NCBI GenBank assembly: GCA_030527825.1 | Contig: JAUNAC010000002.1 | Coordinates: 594,444-658,443 of the forward strand | Direction of reading: 5' to 3' | From: Lautropia sp. | GTDB lineage: Bacteria; Pseudomonadota; Gammaproteobacteria; Burkholderiales; Burkholderiaceae_E | DNA: 64,000 nt | Shown here: positions 17,535 through 25,907 of the stretch, piece by piece | How positions within the stretch are numbered: position 1 is the first letter of the stretch | Layout: every line of letters starts with the position of its first letter | Notes under the pieces: model-generated | Database searches by the model: none | Told to the model about the DNA's origin: nothing | Seen by the model: only the letters and a program-made list of their open reading frames with translations | Program-made: the position numbers and the translations under genes

Positions 17535-18593
17535 ATGAACCGGAAACCTTCCCGCCGTCTGCTGCTGCGCGGTACGGCAGCCCTGATGGCGGGCTCTGCC
17601 CTGCCCGGCTGGGCAGGCTCGAATCCAGCCTCGGGCGCTGCTGATTCCGCGCCGGCTGTTATTGGCACAAAGAAAATCCCCCGCTTGCTGCTGGCTGGAC
17701 CGTTTGCCAGCGTCTCCAATCCTCTGATCCGGATTGTGGAGGCAGGGCTGCTCAGAGACGTGGCGGAACAGGTGGATTTTGTGAGCTGGCGCACGCCCGA
17801 CCAGTTGCGGGCCATGGCGCTCAAGGGTGAAGCAGATTTTCTGGCGATGCCCAGTAATCTACCGGCGAATCTTTACAACCGGGGTGTCAGGTTGCAGCTG
17901 ATAAACGTCGGGATCTGGGGAATTCTCTGGATGATGGCCCGCCGGGATGGTCTGAAGACGCTGGCTGACTTCAAGGGTGAGGAAGTGGTGATGCCCTTCC
18001 GGGGCGACATGCCGGATGTCGTGTTCCAGCTGCTGTGCCGCAAGCAGGGCATTGATCCGGCCAGGGACATGACGCTGCGCTATGTGGCTTCCCCTCTGGA
18101 TGCCATGCAGCTGTTGATCACCCGTCGCGCCGACAATGCGCTGCTGGCAGATCCAGCTATCGCCGTGGGGCTGCGAAAAAGCCGATCTTTTCCTGTGAGT
18201 GCGATTGCGCCCACGCTCTACCGCAGTGTCAGCCTGCAGGATGAGTGGGGACGACTTTTTGGCCGGGCGCCCCGTATTCCGCAGGCAGGGATCGTGATGC
18301 TTGGCAAGCAGCTGGGCAATGTTGCCCTGGCCCGCCGTTTCGAGCAAGCCTGTGAGGAAGCTCTGCAATGGTGTGAAGCCCATCCCGATGAATGTGGAGA
18401 GATCGTTGCTCGCCGCATCGAGATGCTGACGCCAGAGGGTATTGCGGATGCGATCCGGGCTGACAACGCCGACATGGTGGTGGCCAGCAAGGCCAGGCCC
18501 GAGCTGGAGTTCTTCTACAGGCAGCTGATGAGCATGCAGCCGGGGCTGGTGGGCGGGAAGCTCCCGGATGACGGATTTTATTTCGGCGCGTGA
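17535..18593 (+). CDS. NitT/TauT-type ABC transporter substrate-binding protein with Tat-like signal
   Basis: 352 residues. The N-terminus KPSRRLLLRGTAALMAG is a twin-arginine-like export signal with cleavage likely after GWAGS near residue 29. The mature part has the two-lobe periplasmic-binding fold of the nitrate/sulfonate/taurine group, seen in LLAGPFASVSNPLIRIVEAG, LADFKGEEVVMPFRGDMPD and DNALLADPAIA. GAGGA lies 6 bases upstream of the ATG. The matching permease and ATPase genes are at 21380 and 22186 on the same strand, separated by the TonB-dependent receptor gene on the opposite strand. The ligand is unknown; context (FepA-type receptor, NnrS) hints at a metal chelate rather than a sulfonate, which is inference. 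Confidence 0.85.
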   Translation: MNRKPSRRLLLRGTAALMAGSALPGWAGSNPASGAADSAPAVIGTKKIPRLLLAGPFASVSNPLIRIVEAGLLRDVAEQVDFVSWRTPDQLRAMALKGEADFLAMPSNLPANLYNRGVRLQLINVGIWGILWMMARRDGLKTLADFKGEEVVMPFRGDMPDVVFQLLCRKQGIDPARDMTLRYVASPLDAMQLLITRRADNALLADPAIAVGLRKSRSFPVSAIAPTLYRSVSLQDEWGRLFGRAPRIPQAGIVMLGKQLGNVALARRFEQACEEALQWCEAHPDECGEIVARRIEMLTPEGIADAIRADNADMVVASKARPELEFFYRQLMSMQPGLVGGKLPDDGFYFGA

Positions 18594-18666
18594 TGCAGCA
18601 GAACGGCGCCTGACAACCGCGGGTGCCGTTCGTTGAGCCCCAGGGGTTGCAGCCTGGATGTCATGA

Positions 18667-18698
18667 AAAAACGCCCGGGGATGTCCCCGGGCGTTTTT
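18667..18698. terminator. Strong bidirectional intrinsic terminator
   Basis: A perfect stem AAAAACGCCCGGGG/CCCCGGGCGTTTTT with loop ATGT is flanked by A and T runs. It lies between the convergent ends of the binding-protein gene and the TonB-dependent receptor gene, so it can stop transcription from both sides. Confidence 0.93.
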
Positions 18699-18743
18699 GT
18701 ATGGGCTTGCCGGGCACGGTAGCCCGGATTTCACGTCAGCACA

Positions 18744-21035
18744 TCACAGCGTACTGCTCAGCGTCACGTAGAACGTGCGTCCCGGTTCGTTGTAAGTGGC
18801 CGCGCCCGCACCATAGATGGTCCGTGGGTTGTTGACGCCGATGGCATTGCCGCGGCGGAACAGACGTTTGTCGAAGATGTTGTCCACACCCAGGCCGATC
18901 TTGAGGTTGCGGTTGATCGCGTAGTTGCCACCCAGGCCGATCAGTGTGTAGGGCGACAGGTTCTGGGCTTCTTCACCCTGGGCAGGCAAGCCCTGGTAGT
19001 CGAGCTTGTTGGCTTTCTGTTTGCCATAGAAGGTGGCGGTGCCGAAGACGGTGGCATCGTCCGTAGCCTTCCATTCGAGGCGTGAGTTCAGCGTGTACTT
19101 CGGAATGATCGAGAGCTGTTCGCCCGTGGACTTGTTCTCGCTCTTGATCATGTAGGTGAGGTTGTTGCTCCATTCAAGCCGCGGGATGACATGGAAATTG
19201 AATGTACCTTCCAGGCCCGTGACCAAGGCCTTGGGAACGTTGTCCCACTGGAAGATGTTGGCATTGGCGAAGTTGCCGCTTCCGCCGGTGGCCTTGCCGA
19301 TGCTCGTGCGCCCTGCCTCGATCTTGTCGCGGTAGTCGTTGTGGAAGTAGGTCAGCCCCGTCACTACGGTGTTGTTGGCGAACTCGATGCCCAGTTCCTT
19401 GTTGATGCTGGTCTCGGCTTTGAGGTTGCTGTTGCCCATCAGGTAGCAGGCACCGCCACCGCCCCAGCAGCCGATGCCGCGGCTGTAGAGCAGGTAGTTC
19501 GGGTTGAGCTGGTATAGGTTGGGGGCTTTGTAGGCGCGAGCCACGCCAGCCTTCAGGGTGATTTCACGCGTCAGGCTGTGCGACAGGTTGAGCGAGGGGC
19601 TCCAGTTGTTGCCGGCCTTGCTGTGGTGGTCGAAGCGCACACCGGGGGTCAGGATGGTGTCCGGGGTCAGCTCGATGTTGTCCTCGACGAAGATCGAGTA
19701 GATCTTCGCGTTGATCTTGCTGCTGCGGCCGGTGCTAGCCAGGCCCGCGATGGTGCCGCCTTCGGTGGTGGCCTGGCTCACCGAGTTGGGGTCGTCGAAT
19801 TTCTGGCTGACGGCCTCGGCACCCAGGGTGATCACATGATCAAGGTCGCCCCACTTGCCTGGCTGGTTGTATTCGCCGTGCACGGTGGCAGTGTCGAGCT
19901 TGGCCGTGCCAAAAGTGTTGCCAGAGAACAGCCCTTCGGTACCGCCGGCCAGACCCTCGTCAAGTCGTGTATTGCGGGTGGCTTCGTACTGGATGTAGGC
20001 CGTCGATGATGCTCCACCCCCATACTTGCCGGTGTGGGTCAGCGCATAGTTGCTGCGGTACATCCGGTTGGTTTCGCTGCCCAGGGCATCCTGCACGCGT
20101 TGGGCTGTCGGGCTGAGCCGGCCCCCCTGTGTGACGTAGTTGTTGGTGTTCTGTGTGTCGCCCGTGTAGATGTTGCCCTGGCGGCTGAAGCCGGCATCAA
20201 GGTCGATGCGGTGCTGGGCGTTGGGCTTGAGGCTGAGCCGTGCATCGAGATCGCGGTTGCGCACGCCCTCGCGGCCTGCCGGGAAGGTGCCGGCGAAGGG
20301 GCCGGTACGGGTGGAGGCATGGCCCTTGTTGATGTCCCAGGCGTCAGCGTCGGTCTTGGCGATGTTGCCGGTCAGCCTGAAGCCGAGCATATCGGAGAGC
20401 GGGCCGCCCAGACTGAAGCTGGCGCGGCGGGCACCGCCCTCTTCCTTGTGCTGCGGATGGCTGTAGTAGAGCGTTGCGCTGCCGCTGAACTGCTCGGGTG
20501 TGCCTTTGGTGATGATGTTGACCACGCCGCCGGCGGCGCCATTGCCGTAACGGGCGGCGGCAGGGCCGCGCAGAACTTCGATGTGGTCGATGGCCTCGGT
20601 CGGCATCCAGTTCATGTCACCGCGAGTGTCACGCTCACCGCGCCAGCCGTAGCGGACGGCCTTGCGACTGTTGACCGGCTTGCCGTCGATCAGGATCAGG
20701 GTGTTTTCGGGGCCCATGCCGCGCAGGTCGATCTGGCGGTTGTTGCCACGCTGCCCACTGGTGGAGTTGCCGGTGAGGTTGACGCCGGGCTGCTTGCGCA
20801 GCACCGTGTCCAGGTCATTGCCGGGCTGGGTGGCGAGGTCGTTCTGCGTAACGACCGAAGAGCCAGGAGCCTGTTTCCAGGCTTGCTCGGCTGTGCCCAG
20901 CACTTCGACTTCCGGCAGCTGGGTGATGTTGCCGGATTGCTGGGCGAATGCTGCAGGCATGGCAAGCGGCATCACCGAGGCCGCCAGCCACTGCAGCTGG
21001 CGGCGGGTACGACGTCTTTGTCTCTGCTTACTCAT
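18744..21035 (-). CDS. TonB-dependent siderophore receptor, FepA/PfeA type
   Basis: A 763-residue outer-membrane receptor. The signal peptide is rich in Arg/Gln at its start and ends near PAAFAQQ (about residue 32). A TonB-box candidate (PEVEVLGT) lies at 41-48. The plug domain follows, with VLRKQPGVNLTGN, WRGERDTRGDMNWMPTEAID and RGPAAARYGNGAAGGVVNII, which closely follow ferric enterobactin receptors. The extracellular CWGGGGACYLMGNSNL, with paired Cys, also matches that group. The barrel ends YVTLSSTL with no terminal aromatic. Likely substrate: a catecholate ferric siderophore. A Fur-like box about 125 bases upstream predicts iron repression. Confidence 0.92.
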   Translation of the reverse strand: MSKQRQRRRTRRQLQWLAASVMPLAMPAAFAQQSGNITQLPEVEVLGTAEQAWKQAPGSSVVTQNDLATQPGNDLDTVLRKQPGVNLTGNSTSGQRGNNRQIDLRGMGPENTLILIDGKPVNSRKAVRYGWRGERDTRGDMNWMPTEAIDHIEVLRGPAAARYGNGAAGGVVNIITKGTPEQFSGSATLYYSHPQHKEEGGARRASFSLGGPLSDMLGFRLTGNIAKTDADAWDINKGHASTRTGPFAGTFPAGREGVRNRDLDARLSLKPNAQHRIDLDAGFSRQGNIYTGDTQNTNNYVTQGGRLSPTAQRVQDALGSETNRMYRSNYALTHTGKYGGGASSTAYIQYEATRNTRLDEGLAGGTEGLFSGNTFGTAKLDTATVHGEYNQPGKWGDLDHVITLGAEAVSQKFDDPNSVSQATTEGGTIAGLASTGRSSKINAKIYSIFVEDNIELTPDTILTPGVRFDHHSKAGNNWSPSLNLSHSLTREITLKAGVARAYKAPNLYQLNPNYLLYSRGIGCWGGGGACYLMGNSNLKAETSINKELGIEFANNTVVTGLTYFHNDYRDKIEAGRTSIGKATGGSGNFANANIFQWDNVPKALVTGLEGTFNFHVIPRLEWSNNLTYMIKSENKSTGEQLSIIPKYTLNSRLEWKATDDATVFGTATFYGKQKANKLDYQGLPAQGEEAQNLSPYTLIGLGGNYAINRNLKIGLGVDNIFDKRLFRRGNAIGVNNPRTIYGAGAATYNEPGRTFYVTLSSTL

Positions 21036-21161
21036 TGTTTTCTCGTTGGCGTGTTGGCAAGGGAAGCAATGTTTGTGGATCCGGGCTGTACAGCCCTGAA
21101 TATGTCTATCAGCCTGTGAATGGTTATCCGCGCCATCATGGCGGGTCGCGATCCACTGACA

Positions 21162-21182
21162 TGATTCTCAATGAGAATGATA
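21162..21182. promoter_or_regulatory. Fur-box-like site between the receptor and the ABC permease
   Basis: TGATTCTCAATGAGAATGATA contains overlapping ATGAGAATGAT and ATTCTCA half-sites typical of Fur binding sites. It lies about 127 bases upstream of the receptor start on one side and about 198 bases upstream of the permease start on the other, so it could control both divergent units under iron. The rest of the 344-base gap (21036-21379) shows nothing else but the small hairpin at 21353-21369. Confidence 0.7.
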
Positions 21183-21352
21183 AACCCTTAATCAGTTGCG
21201 GATGATAACGATCGGCACAAAGACCTGATAATCATGAGGGAAACAGGGGGTAATAAGGTTGTTGCATTTTGGGTCCGATGTCCAACTTGCCGACTATCGG
21301 GACGCTGAATGATGCCCGTCTCAGGCCATGGGCCCCACTGGTGCGACAATAG

Positions 21353-21369
21353 CCCCATGAGCGATGGGG
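21353..21369 (+). promoter_or_regulatory. Hairpin overlapping the permease ribosome-binding site
   Basis: CCCCAT-GAGCG-ATGGGG forms a 6-bp stem whose 3' arm overlaps the GGGGAAG sequence just upstream of the permease ATG at 21380. It could limit ribosome access. No regulator is implied. Confidence 0.3.
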
Positions 21370-21379
21370 AAGCCTGACG

Positions 21380-22189
21380 ATGAAACTGTTGCGCGCCTGG
21401 CTGGTGGCCCTGCCAGGTTATTTGTGGAGCGGCTGGGGAGCGATTGCCAGTCTGCTGCTGGGTATGGCACTCTGGGAGGCGCTGGCAGCCTGGTACGGGC
21501 CACTGGTACTGCCGGCGCCGCTGGAGACGGCGGGCACGCTCTGGCAGCTGATGCAGGGGCATGGCAATGAGGCGCTGTGGCCGCAGCTGGCGGTGACTGC
21601 CCGGCGCGCCTTTGCGGGACTGGCGCTGGCGCTGGTGCTGGGCAGTTGTCTGGGGGTGGCGGCCGGCATGTCAATGACCGCGGCCATGATGGCCCGTCCG
21701 TGGGTCACGGTGCTGCTGGGTACACCGCCGATTGCCTGGCTGGTGCTCGCGATGTTGTGGTTCGGCACGGGTGATGGTACGCCGGTGTTTACGGTGTTCA
21801 TTGCCGGCTTTCCGATCGTATTTGCGGGTGGGCTGCAGGGAGCTCGCACACTGGAGCGGCGCTGGCGGGATCTGGCCGATGCCTACCGGCTGCCGTGGCA
21901 CATGCGCATTCTGGATCTTTACCTGCCCCATGTTCTCTCTTATCTGTTTCCGGTCTGGATCGTGGCGCTGGGCAGTGCCTGGAAGGTGGTGGTGATGGCT
22001 GAACTGCTGTCGGTGAGTGATGGCGTGGGGGCAGCGCTGGCGGTGAGCCGGGCGCAGCTTGACATGTCGGGCACGCTGGCCTGGATCAGTGCCGTGGTGC
22101 TGCTGCTTCTGGGGCTCGAATATCTGGTGCTGGAGCCACTCAAGCGTGAGATCGAGTCCTGGCGCGATGCAGGGGGAGAGGCCAGATGA
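21380..22189 (+). CDS. NitT/TauT-type ABC transporter permease
   Basis: A 269-residue inner-membrane subunit with about six hydrophobic segments. The EAA-type cytoplasmic loop that contacts the ATPase is visible around WRDLADAYRLPWHMRI. The family end-pattern KVVVMAELLSVSDGVGAAL corresponds to the SsuC/TauC A-E-x-x-G region. GGGGAAG precedes the ATG within a small hairpin. The stop overlaps the ATPase start by four bases (ATGA), so the two are translationally coupled. The partner binding protein is encoded 2.8 kb upstream at 17535. Confidence 0.9.
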   Translation: MKLLRAWLVALPGYLWSGWGAIASLLLGMALWEALAAWYGPLVLPAPLETAGTLWQLMQGHGNEALWPQLAVTARRAFAGLALALVLGSCLGVAAGMSMTAAMMARPWVTVLLGTPPIAWLVLAMLWFGTGDGTPVFTVFIAGFPIVFAGGLQGARTLERRWRDLADAYRLPWHMRILDLYLPHVLSYLFPVWIVALGSAWKVVVMAELLSVSDGVGAALAVSRAQLDMSGTLAWISAVVLLLLGLEYLVLEPLKREIESWRDAGGEAR

Positions 22190-23109
22190 GCCATCCCATG
22201 TTGATGCCGGCAGCAGGCCATGCTACGACGCCCTGCCCTGCTGGCGGGGAACGTGTCCTTCCAGCCCTGACGGTCAGTCGGCTGACGCATGCTTTTGCCA
22301 ACCGCACTGTGCTTGAGGGGATTTCCCTGGAGCTGGCCGCAGGACAGACACTGGCGCTGGTGGGCCCATCAGGCTGCGGCAAGAGCACGCTGCTGCACCT
22401 GTGTGCCGGTCTGCTGGCGGTTCAGGAGGGCGAGATCCACAACGGCTTTGCCCGCCCGGCGGTGTTGTTCCAGCAACCCTGCCTGTTGCCCTGGAAGACG
22501 ACACTGGACAACATCGCACTGGGCCTGAAGGCGCGTGGTGTGTCCCGTCCAGCGCGTCTGGCGGAGGCGACAGGCATGGCTCACCGGCTGGGCCTGGATG
22601 AGGTGGCGCTGCGTCAGTTTCCCCATCAGCTGTCCGGTGGCATGCAGAGTCGGGCCGCTCTGGCACGGGCCCTGGTGCTGTCACCCGATCTGCTGCTGCT
22701 GGATGAGCCTTTCGCTGCGCTGGACATTGGTCTGAAGGCACAGATGCACCGCCTGTTGCTGCAGGCGCAGCACACGCGGGGACTGGCGGCCGTGTTGATC
22801 ACGCACGATGTTTCCGAGGCGATCACGCTGGCTGATCGGGTTCTGGTGATGGCGGGCAGCCCTGGACGCGTTGTCTGGCAGCTGGATCTGCCGGTGCCGG
22901 CCATGCAGCGCGATGATGCCTGGGTGCTTCGCCATACCGCTGCGCTGCTTTCCTGTGCACCGGTGCGCGCGGCTTTTCATCTGCCGCCAGTGGATGTGCG
23001 GGCTGCCGCCGCTTCTGATGTCGCCGCCAGTCCGTCCCCGGACGCCGTGGTCGGGTCGGGCTTTGCTGTGCCGCCGGCCCGCCTGCCCAGCCATCGGGCG
23101 GGATGCTGA
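22186..23109 (+). CDS. NitT/TauT-type ABC transporter ATP-binding protein
   Basis: A 307-residue ATPase. Walker A is GPSGCGKST, the Q-loop lies in FQQPCLLPWKT, the ABC signature is LSGGMQSRAALARAL, Walker B is LLLLDEPFAALD and the switch His is in LITHDVSEA. The C-terminus is extended by about 70 residues compared with SsuB/TauB (rich in Ala, Pro and Ser near the end) without a recognised domain. It overlaps the permease by four bases and the NnrS frame by seven bases, giving a tight operon. Confidence 0.93.
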   Translation: MSHPMLMPAAGHATTPCPAGGERVLPALTVSRLTHAFANRTVLEGISLELAAGQTLALVGPSGCGKSTLLHLCAGLLAVQEGEIHNGFARPAVLFQQPCLLPWKTTLDNIALGLKARGVSRPARLAEATGMAHRLGLDEVALRQFPHQLSGGMQSRAALARALVLSPDLLLLDEPFAALDIGLKAQMHRLLLQAQHTRGLAAVLITHDVSEAITLADRVLVMAGSPGRVVWQLDLPVPAMQRDDAWVLRHTAALLSCAPVRAAFHLPPVDVRAAAASDVAASPSPDAVVGSGFAVPPARLPSHRAGC

Positions 23110-24566
23110 ATGGTGTCCAGCCCCCTGCTCCTGAGTGTTCCGCGGCGCCCGATACTGCTTCTGCGACGGGCAGGACGGCCGCCCCATTGCATCGTTCCGA
23201 ATTTCATTTCTGCTCCACCATGCCGCCTGCCTTGAAATCTGCCTTTGTTCCAAACCGGCGCCGAGGTGTCATGCCCTGGCAACTGGCACACCCACTCTGG
23301 CAATGCGGATTCCGTCCCTTCTTTGCTGTGACCTTGCTCTTTGCGATCGGGCTTATGGGGCTTTGGCTGCTCGTTCTGGGGGCGGGTTGGCCACTGCCGG
23401 CGGTGCCCGGCGGGGTGCTGGTCTGGCATGTTCACGAGCTGCTGCTGGGGGTTTCACTGGCCGCCGTGGCCGGTTTTGCGTTGACGGCCGTGCCGGAATT
23501 CACGGACACCCCCGGTTTCGAGGCACGTCAGGTACGCCAGCTTCTGGTGTGGTGGCTGGCCGGGCGTGTGACCTTCTGGCTGAGTGGATGGTGGACGCCA
23601 GGTATGCTGGTGCTGGCTGGTATCGCCCACACAGGCTTTGTGTTCATGCTGACCTTGATGGTCGGCCCGCGCCTCTGGCGTGATCGTGGCCGCCGGCAAC
23701 AGGGGTTCTGGTGGTCTCTGCTGGCACTGCTGGTCACGGTTGCCGGTTTCTATGGGGATGCCGTGCAGGGCAATGACCCGATGCGCTGGCTGCTGGCGAC
23801 GCTGGGTGTGCTGATGAGCCTCATTGTGGTGGCCATGAGCCGGATTTCGATGGCGATCGTCAACGCCAGCATTGATGAGGTGAATGCCCGTCGGTCGATA
23901 TCTGACTTGGAACGGATTCGATCGGCCGAGGTGGCTGCGGCTGGAACAGAGGTCACGCGGCTGGCCCCCGTCCTGCCGGATGAGCCGTCTGCTTACCTGG
24001 CCCGGCCGCCCCGCCGCCATCTGGCGGTCATTTGCATCATGCTGTTTACGGTCATGCAGTGGTTTGATCCTGAGGGGCGTATCACGGCCTGGCTGGCGCT
24101 GGCGACCTCGGCCAGTATGCTGAATCTGCTCAACGATTGGCACATTGGCCGTCCCCTGTTCTTGCGCTGGCCGCTGATGCTGTATGGGGTTTACCTCTTC
24201 ATGGCGAGCGGTTACGGGCTGATTGGATTGATGTTGCTCTCCGGCCAGGGAAGCAGCAGCCCCGGCATTCATCTGCTGACGGCAGGTGCGCTGGGCCTGG
24301 CGATTTATGCGGTGATCTGCATTGCCGGCTACACGCACAGTGGACTGTCCAAGGAAGGACGCTCATGGGTGCCGGCTGGCGCACTGCTGTTGGCTGCGAG
24401 TGGTGTGCTGCGTGCGCTGGCCTATTGGTTTGAACCCGCAACGTTGCTGCAACTGGCCGGGCTGGCATGGTGTCTGGCCTTTGCATGGCAAGGCTGGCAG
24501 ATGTTGCCGGTTTTCATGCGCTCACGGGCGGATGGCGCATGGGGGTGTGATGCGCCCCGGGACTGA
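23103..24566 (+). CDS. NnrS family membrane protein
   Basis: Up to 487 residues with about twelve hydrophobic segments. The N-terminal AHPLWQCGFRPFF and GVLVWHVHELLLGVS carry the conserved aromatic and His pattern of NnrS, a haem- and copper-containing membrane protein known from nitric-oxide resistance studies. The ATG at 23103 overlaps the ATPase stop, but the first 56 residues are polar and unlike the family. ATG 23271 has GAGG just upstream and gives 431 residues, nearer to the usual size, so the true start may be there. Being co-transcribed with a NitT-type importer behind a siderophore-receptor locus is unusual. Confidence 0.85.
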   Translation: MLNGVQPPAPECSAAPDTASATGRTAAPLHRSEFHFCSTMPPALKSAFVPNRRRGVMPWQLAHPLWQCGFRPFFAVTLLFAIGLMGLWLLVLGAGWPLPAVPGGVLVWHVHELLLGVSLAAVAGFALTAVPEFTDTPGFEARQVRQLLVWWLAGRVTFWLSGWWTPGMLVLAGIAHTGFVFMLTLMVGPRLWRDRGRRQQGFWWSLLALLVTVAGFYGDAVQGNDPMRWLLATLGVLMSLIVVAMSRISMAIVNASIDEVNARRSISDLERIRSAEVAAAGTEVTRLAPVLPDEPSAYLARPPRRHLAVICIMLFTVMQWFDPEGRITAWLALATSASMLNLLNDWHIGRPLFLRWPLMLYGVYLFMASGYGLIGLMLLSGQGSSSPGIHLLTAGALGLAIYAVICIAGYTHSGLSKEGRSWVPAGALLLAASGVLRALAYWFEPATLLQLAGLAWCLAFAWQGWQMLPVFMRSRADGAWGCDAPRD

Positions 24567-24639
24567 AGTGGCGTGCAGTGGCGAGTGACCGCATCACCGT
24601 CTCTTTTATAGGAACAATTAGTTCAATAATCCTGGATTT

Positions 24640-24660
24640 TATGTCTGTTTGAGGGACATA
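24640..24660. promoter_or_regulatory. Inverted repeat TATGTC-N9-GACATA upstream of doxX
   Basis: Perfect 6-bp arms spaced by nine bases, about 105 bases before the doxX start and in an AT-richer stretch with promoter-like TTTATAGG nearby. The same arm sequence occurs at 16870-16887. It is a candidate operator for doxX and the nitroreductase. Confidence 0.3.
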
Positions 24661-24764
24661 CAATCCATGCAGTGCTACCGGATCCGTTCGTTGTCCATGG
24701 CGACGGCTGTTTTCCATGGACCGGCCTGCCTTCCATTACTCCCCTGCTCTGTGGAGTCCTTATC

Positions 24765-25178
24765 ATGATGACCAGTTTTCTGTCACGTTTGCAGCCCCTC
24801 CTGTTGTCGATTCTGCGCATTGTCACCGCCTACCTGTATATCTGGCACGGTACCTCCAAGGTCTTTGGCTTTCCTGCGTCGCTGGGGGATATCTCGGGTA
24901 ATCCGATGATGATTGCCGCCGCTGCGCTGGAGCTGGTGGGCAGCACGCTGCTGATCCTGGGGCTCTTCACCCGCCCGGTGGCTTTCCTGTTGTCCGGACA
25001 GATGGCAGTGGCCTATTTCATGGTGCATGCCGCACAGGGTAATGCGCTGCTGCCATTGGCCAATGGCGGCGAGTCCGCTGTGCTGTTCTGCTTCATCTAT
25101 CTTTACCTTGCCGTTGCAGGTGGGGGGCCGCTGGCGCTGGACAGCGTGTTCCGGCGTCGTCCTCCGGTTAACGCCTAG
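24765..25178 (+). CDS. DoxX family inner-membrane protein
   Basis: 137 residues with four hydrophobic segments. The first segment LRIVTAYLYIWHGTSKVFGF carries the conserved aromatic-rich start of DoxX/YphA-like proteins, and the pattern ALELVGSTLLILGLFTRPVAF is typical of the second and third helices. Function is unsettled in the family; members are linked to redox stress and thiosulfate:quinone oxidoreductase subunits. I chose ATG 24765 because GGAG lies eight bases upstream; an upstream in-frame start at 24672 lacks one. It is followed 45 bases later by a nitroreductase-family gene, a common pairing. Confidence 0.88.
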   Translation: MMTSFLSRLQPLLLSILRIVTAYLYIWHGTSKVFGFPASLGDISGNPMMIAAAALELVGSTLLILGLFTRPVAFLLSGQMAVAYFMVHAAQGNALLPLANGGESAVLFCFIYLYLAVAGGGPLALDSVFRRRPPVNA

Positions 25179-25223
25179 GTCTCGGCGTTTTTCCTTTCCC
25201 GTTCACTTGTCCAGGAGTTCCCC

Positions 25224-25829
25224 ATGTCACTTTCGCATTTTCAGCAGGCTGCTGAAAAGCGCCGTTCCGTCTACACCCTCAACCGGAAGCTGCCCGTGTC
25301 TGTGGCCGAGGTGGTAAGGGTCGTCGAGCATGCCATTCGGCATACGCCGTCGTCATTCAACTCGCAGTCCACTCGTCTGGTGATTCTGCTGGGCTCCGAG
25401 CACGAAAAGCTCTGGAACCTGGCCGAACAGGCCCTAGCGGCGATCGTCCCGGCAGATAAGTTCCAGCCGACCCGTGAGAAGCTGGCGGGATTTGCCGCAG
25501 CGGCCGGTACGGTACTGTTTTTCGAGGATCAGCTGGTGGTGAAGAGCCTGCAGGAGCAGTTTGCGCAATATGCGGACAACTTTCCGGTCTGGGCCGAACA
25601 TGCCGATGCCATGCATCAGTACGCCATCTGGACGGCGTTGGCCAGCATCGACGTGGGGGCCAGTCTGCAGCACTACAACCCGGTCATCGACGAGCCGGTA
25701 GCCAAAGCCTGGAATGTGCCGGCCTCCTGGAAGCTGCGGGCCCAGCTGGTATTCGGAGGCATCGTGACCCCGGCCGGCGAAAAGTCCTTCGCGCCGGTCG
25801 AGGACCGGCTGAAGGTCTATGGGCTGTAG
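25224..25829 (+). CDS. Nitroreductase family protein (Frm2/Hbn1-like)
   Basis: A 201-residue FMN-dependent reductase. The family start is clear in AAEKRRSVYTLNRKLPVS, with the FMN phosphate-binding Arg pair, then PSSFNSQSTRLVILLG, which forms the flavin pocket. The later IGASLQHYNP-like stretch (VGASLQHYNPVID) and LVFGG match the Frm2-type group, which is also linked to lipid signalling and nitro-drug reduction. It sits behind doxX, probably in one transcript. The physiological substrate is unknown. Confidence 0.9.
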   Translation: MSLSHFQQAAEKRRSVYTLNRKLPVSVAEVVRVVEHAIRHTPSSFNSQSTRLVILLGSEHEKLWNLAEQALAAIVPADKFQPTREKLAGFAAAAGTVLFFEDQLVVKSLQEQFAQYADNFPVWAEHADAMHQYAIWTALASIDVGASLQHYNPVIDEPVAKAWNVPASWKLRAQLVFGGIVTPAGEKSFAPVEDRLKVYGL

Positions 25830-25863
25830 GACGTCGGGAAGATCCCTGCAGGAGGCGGCCGTT

Positions 25864-25880
25864 CCGGGCAAAAGGCCCGG
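25864..25880 (+). terminator. Weak hairpin after the nitroreductase gene
   Basis: CCGGGC-AAAAG-GCCCGG lies 35 bases past the stop codon, between convergent genes. It lacks an adjacent T run (the nearest is TATTTTG about 20 bases on), so efficiency is doubtful. Confidence 0.35.
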
Positions 25881-25907
25881 GGCACGGCATGCGTCGTATT
25901 TTGTCTG

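Noticed and set aside
20034..21119. Long plus-strand open frame (361 codons) opposite the TonB receptor
   Set aside because: The receptor strand shows signal peptide, plug and barrel motifs; the opposite frame is low-complexity Gly/Ala/Val without family features.
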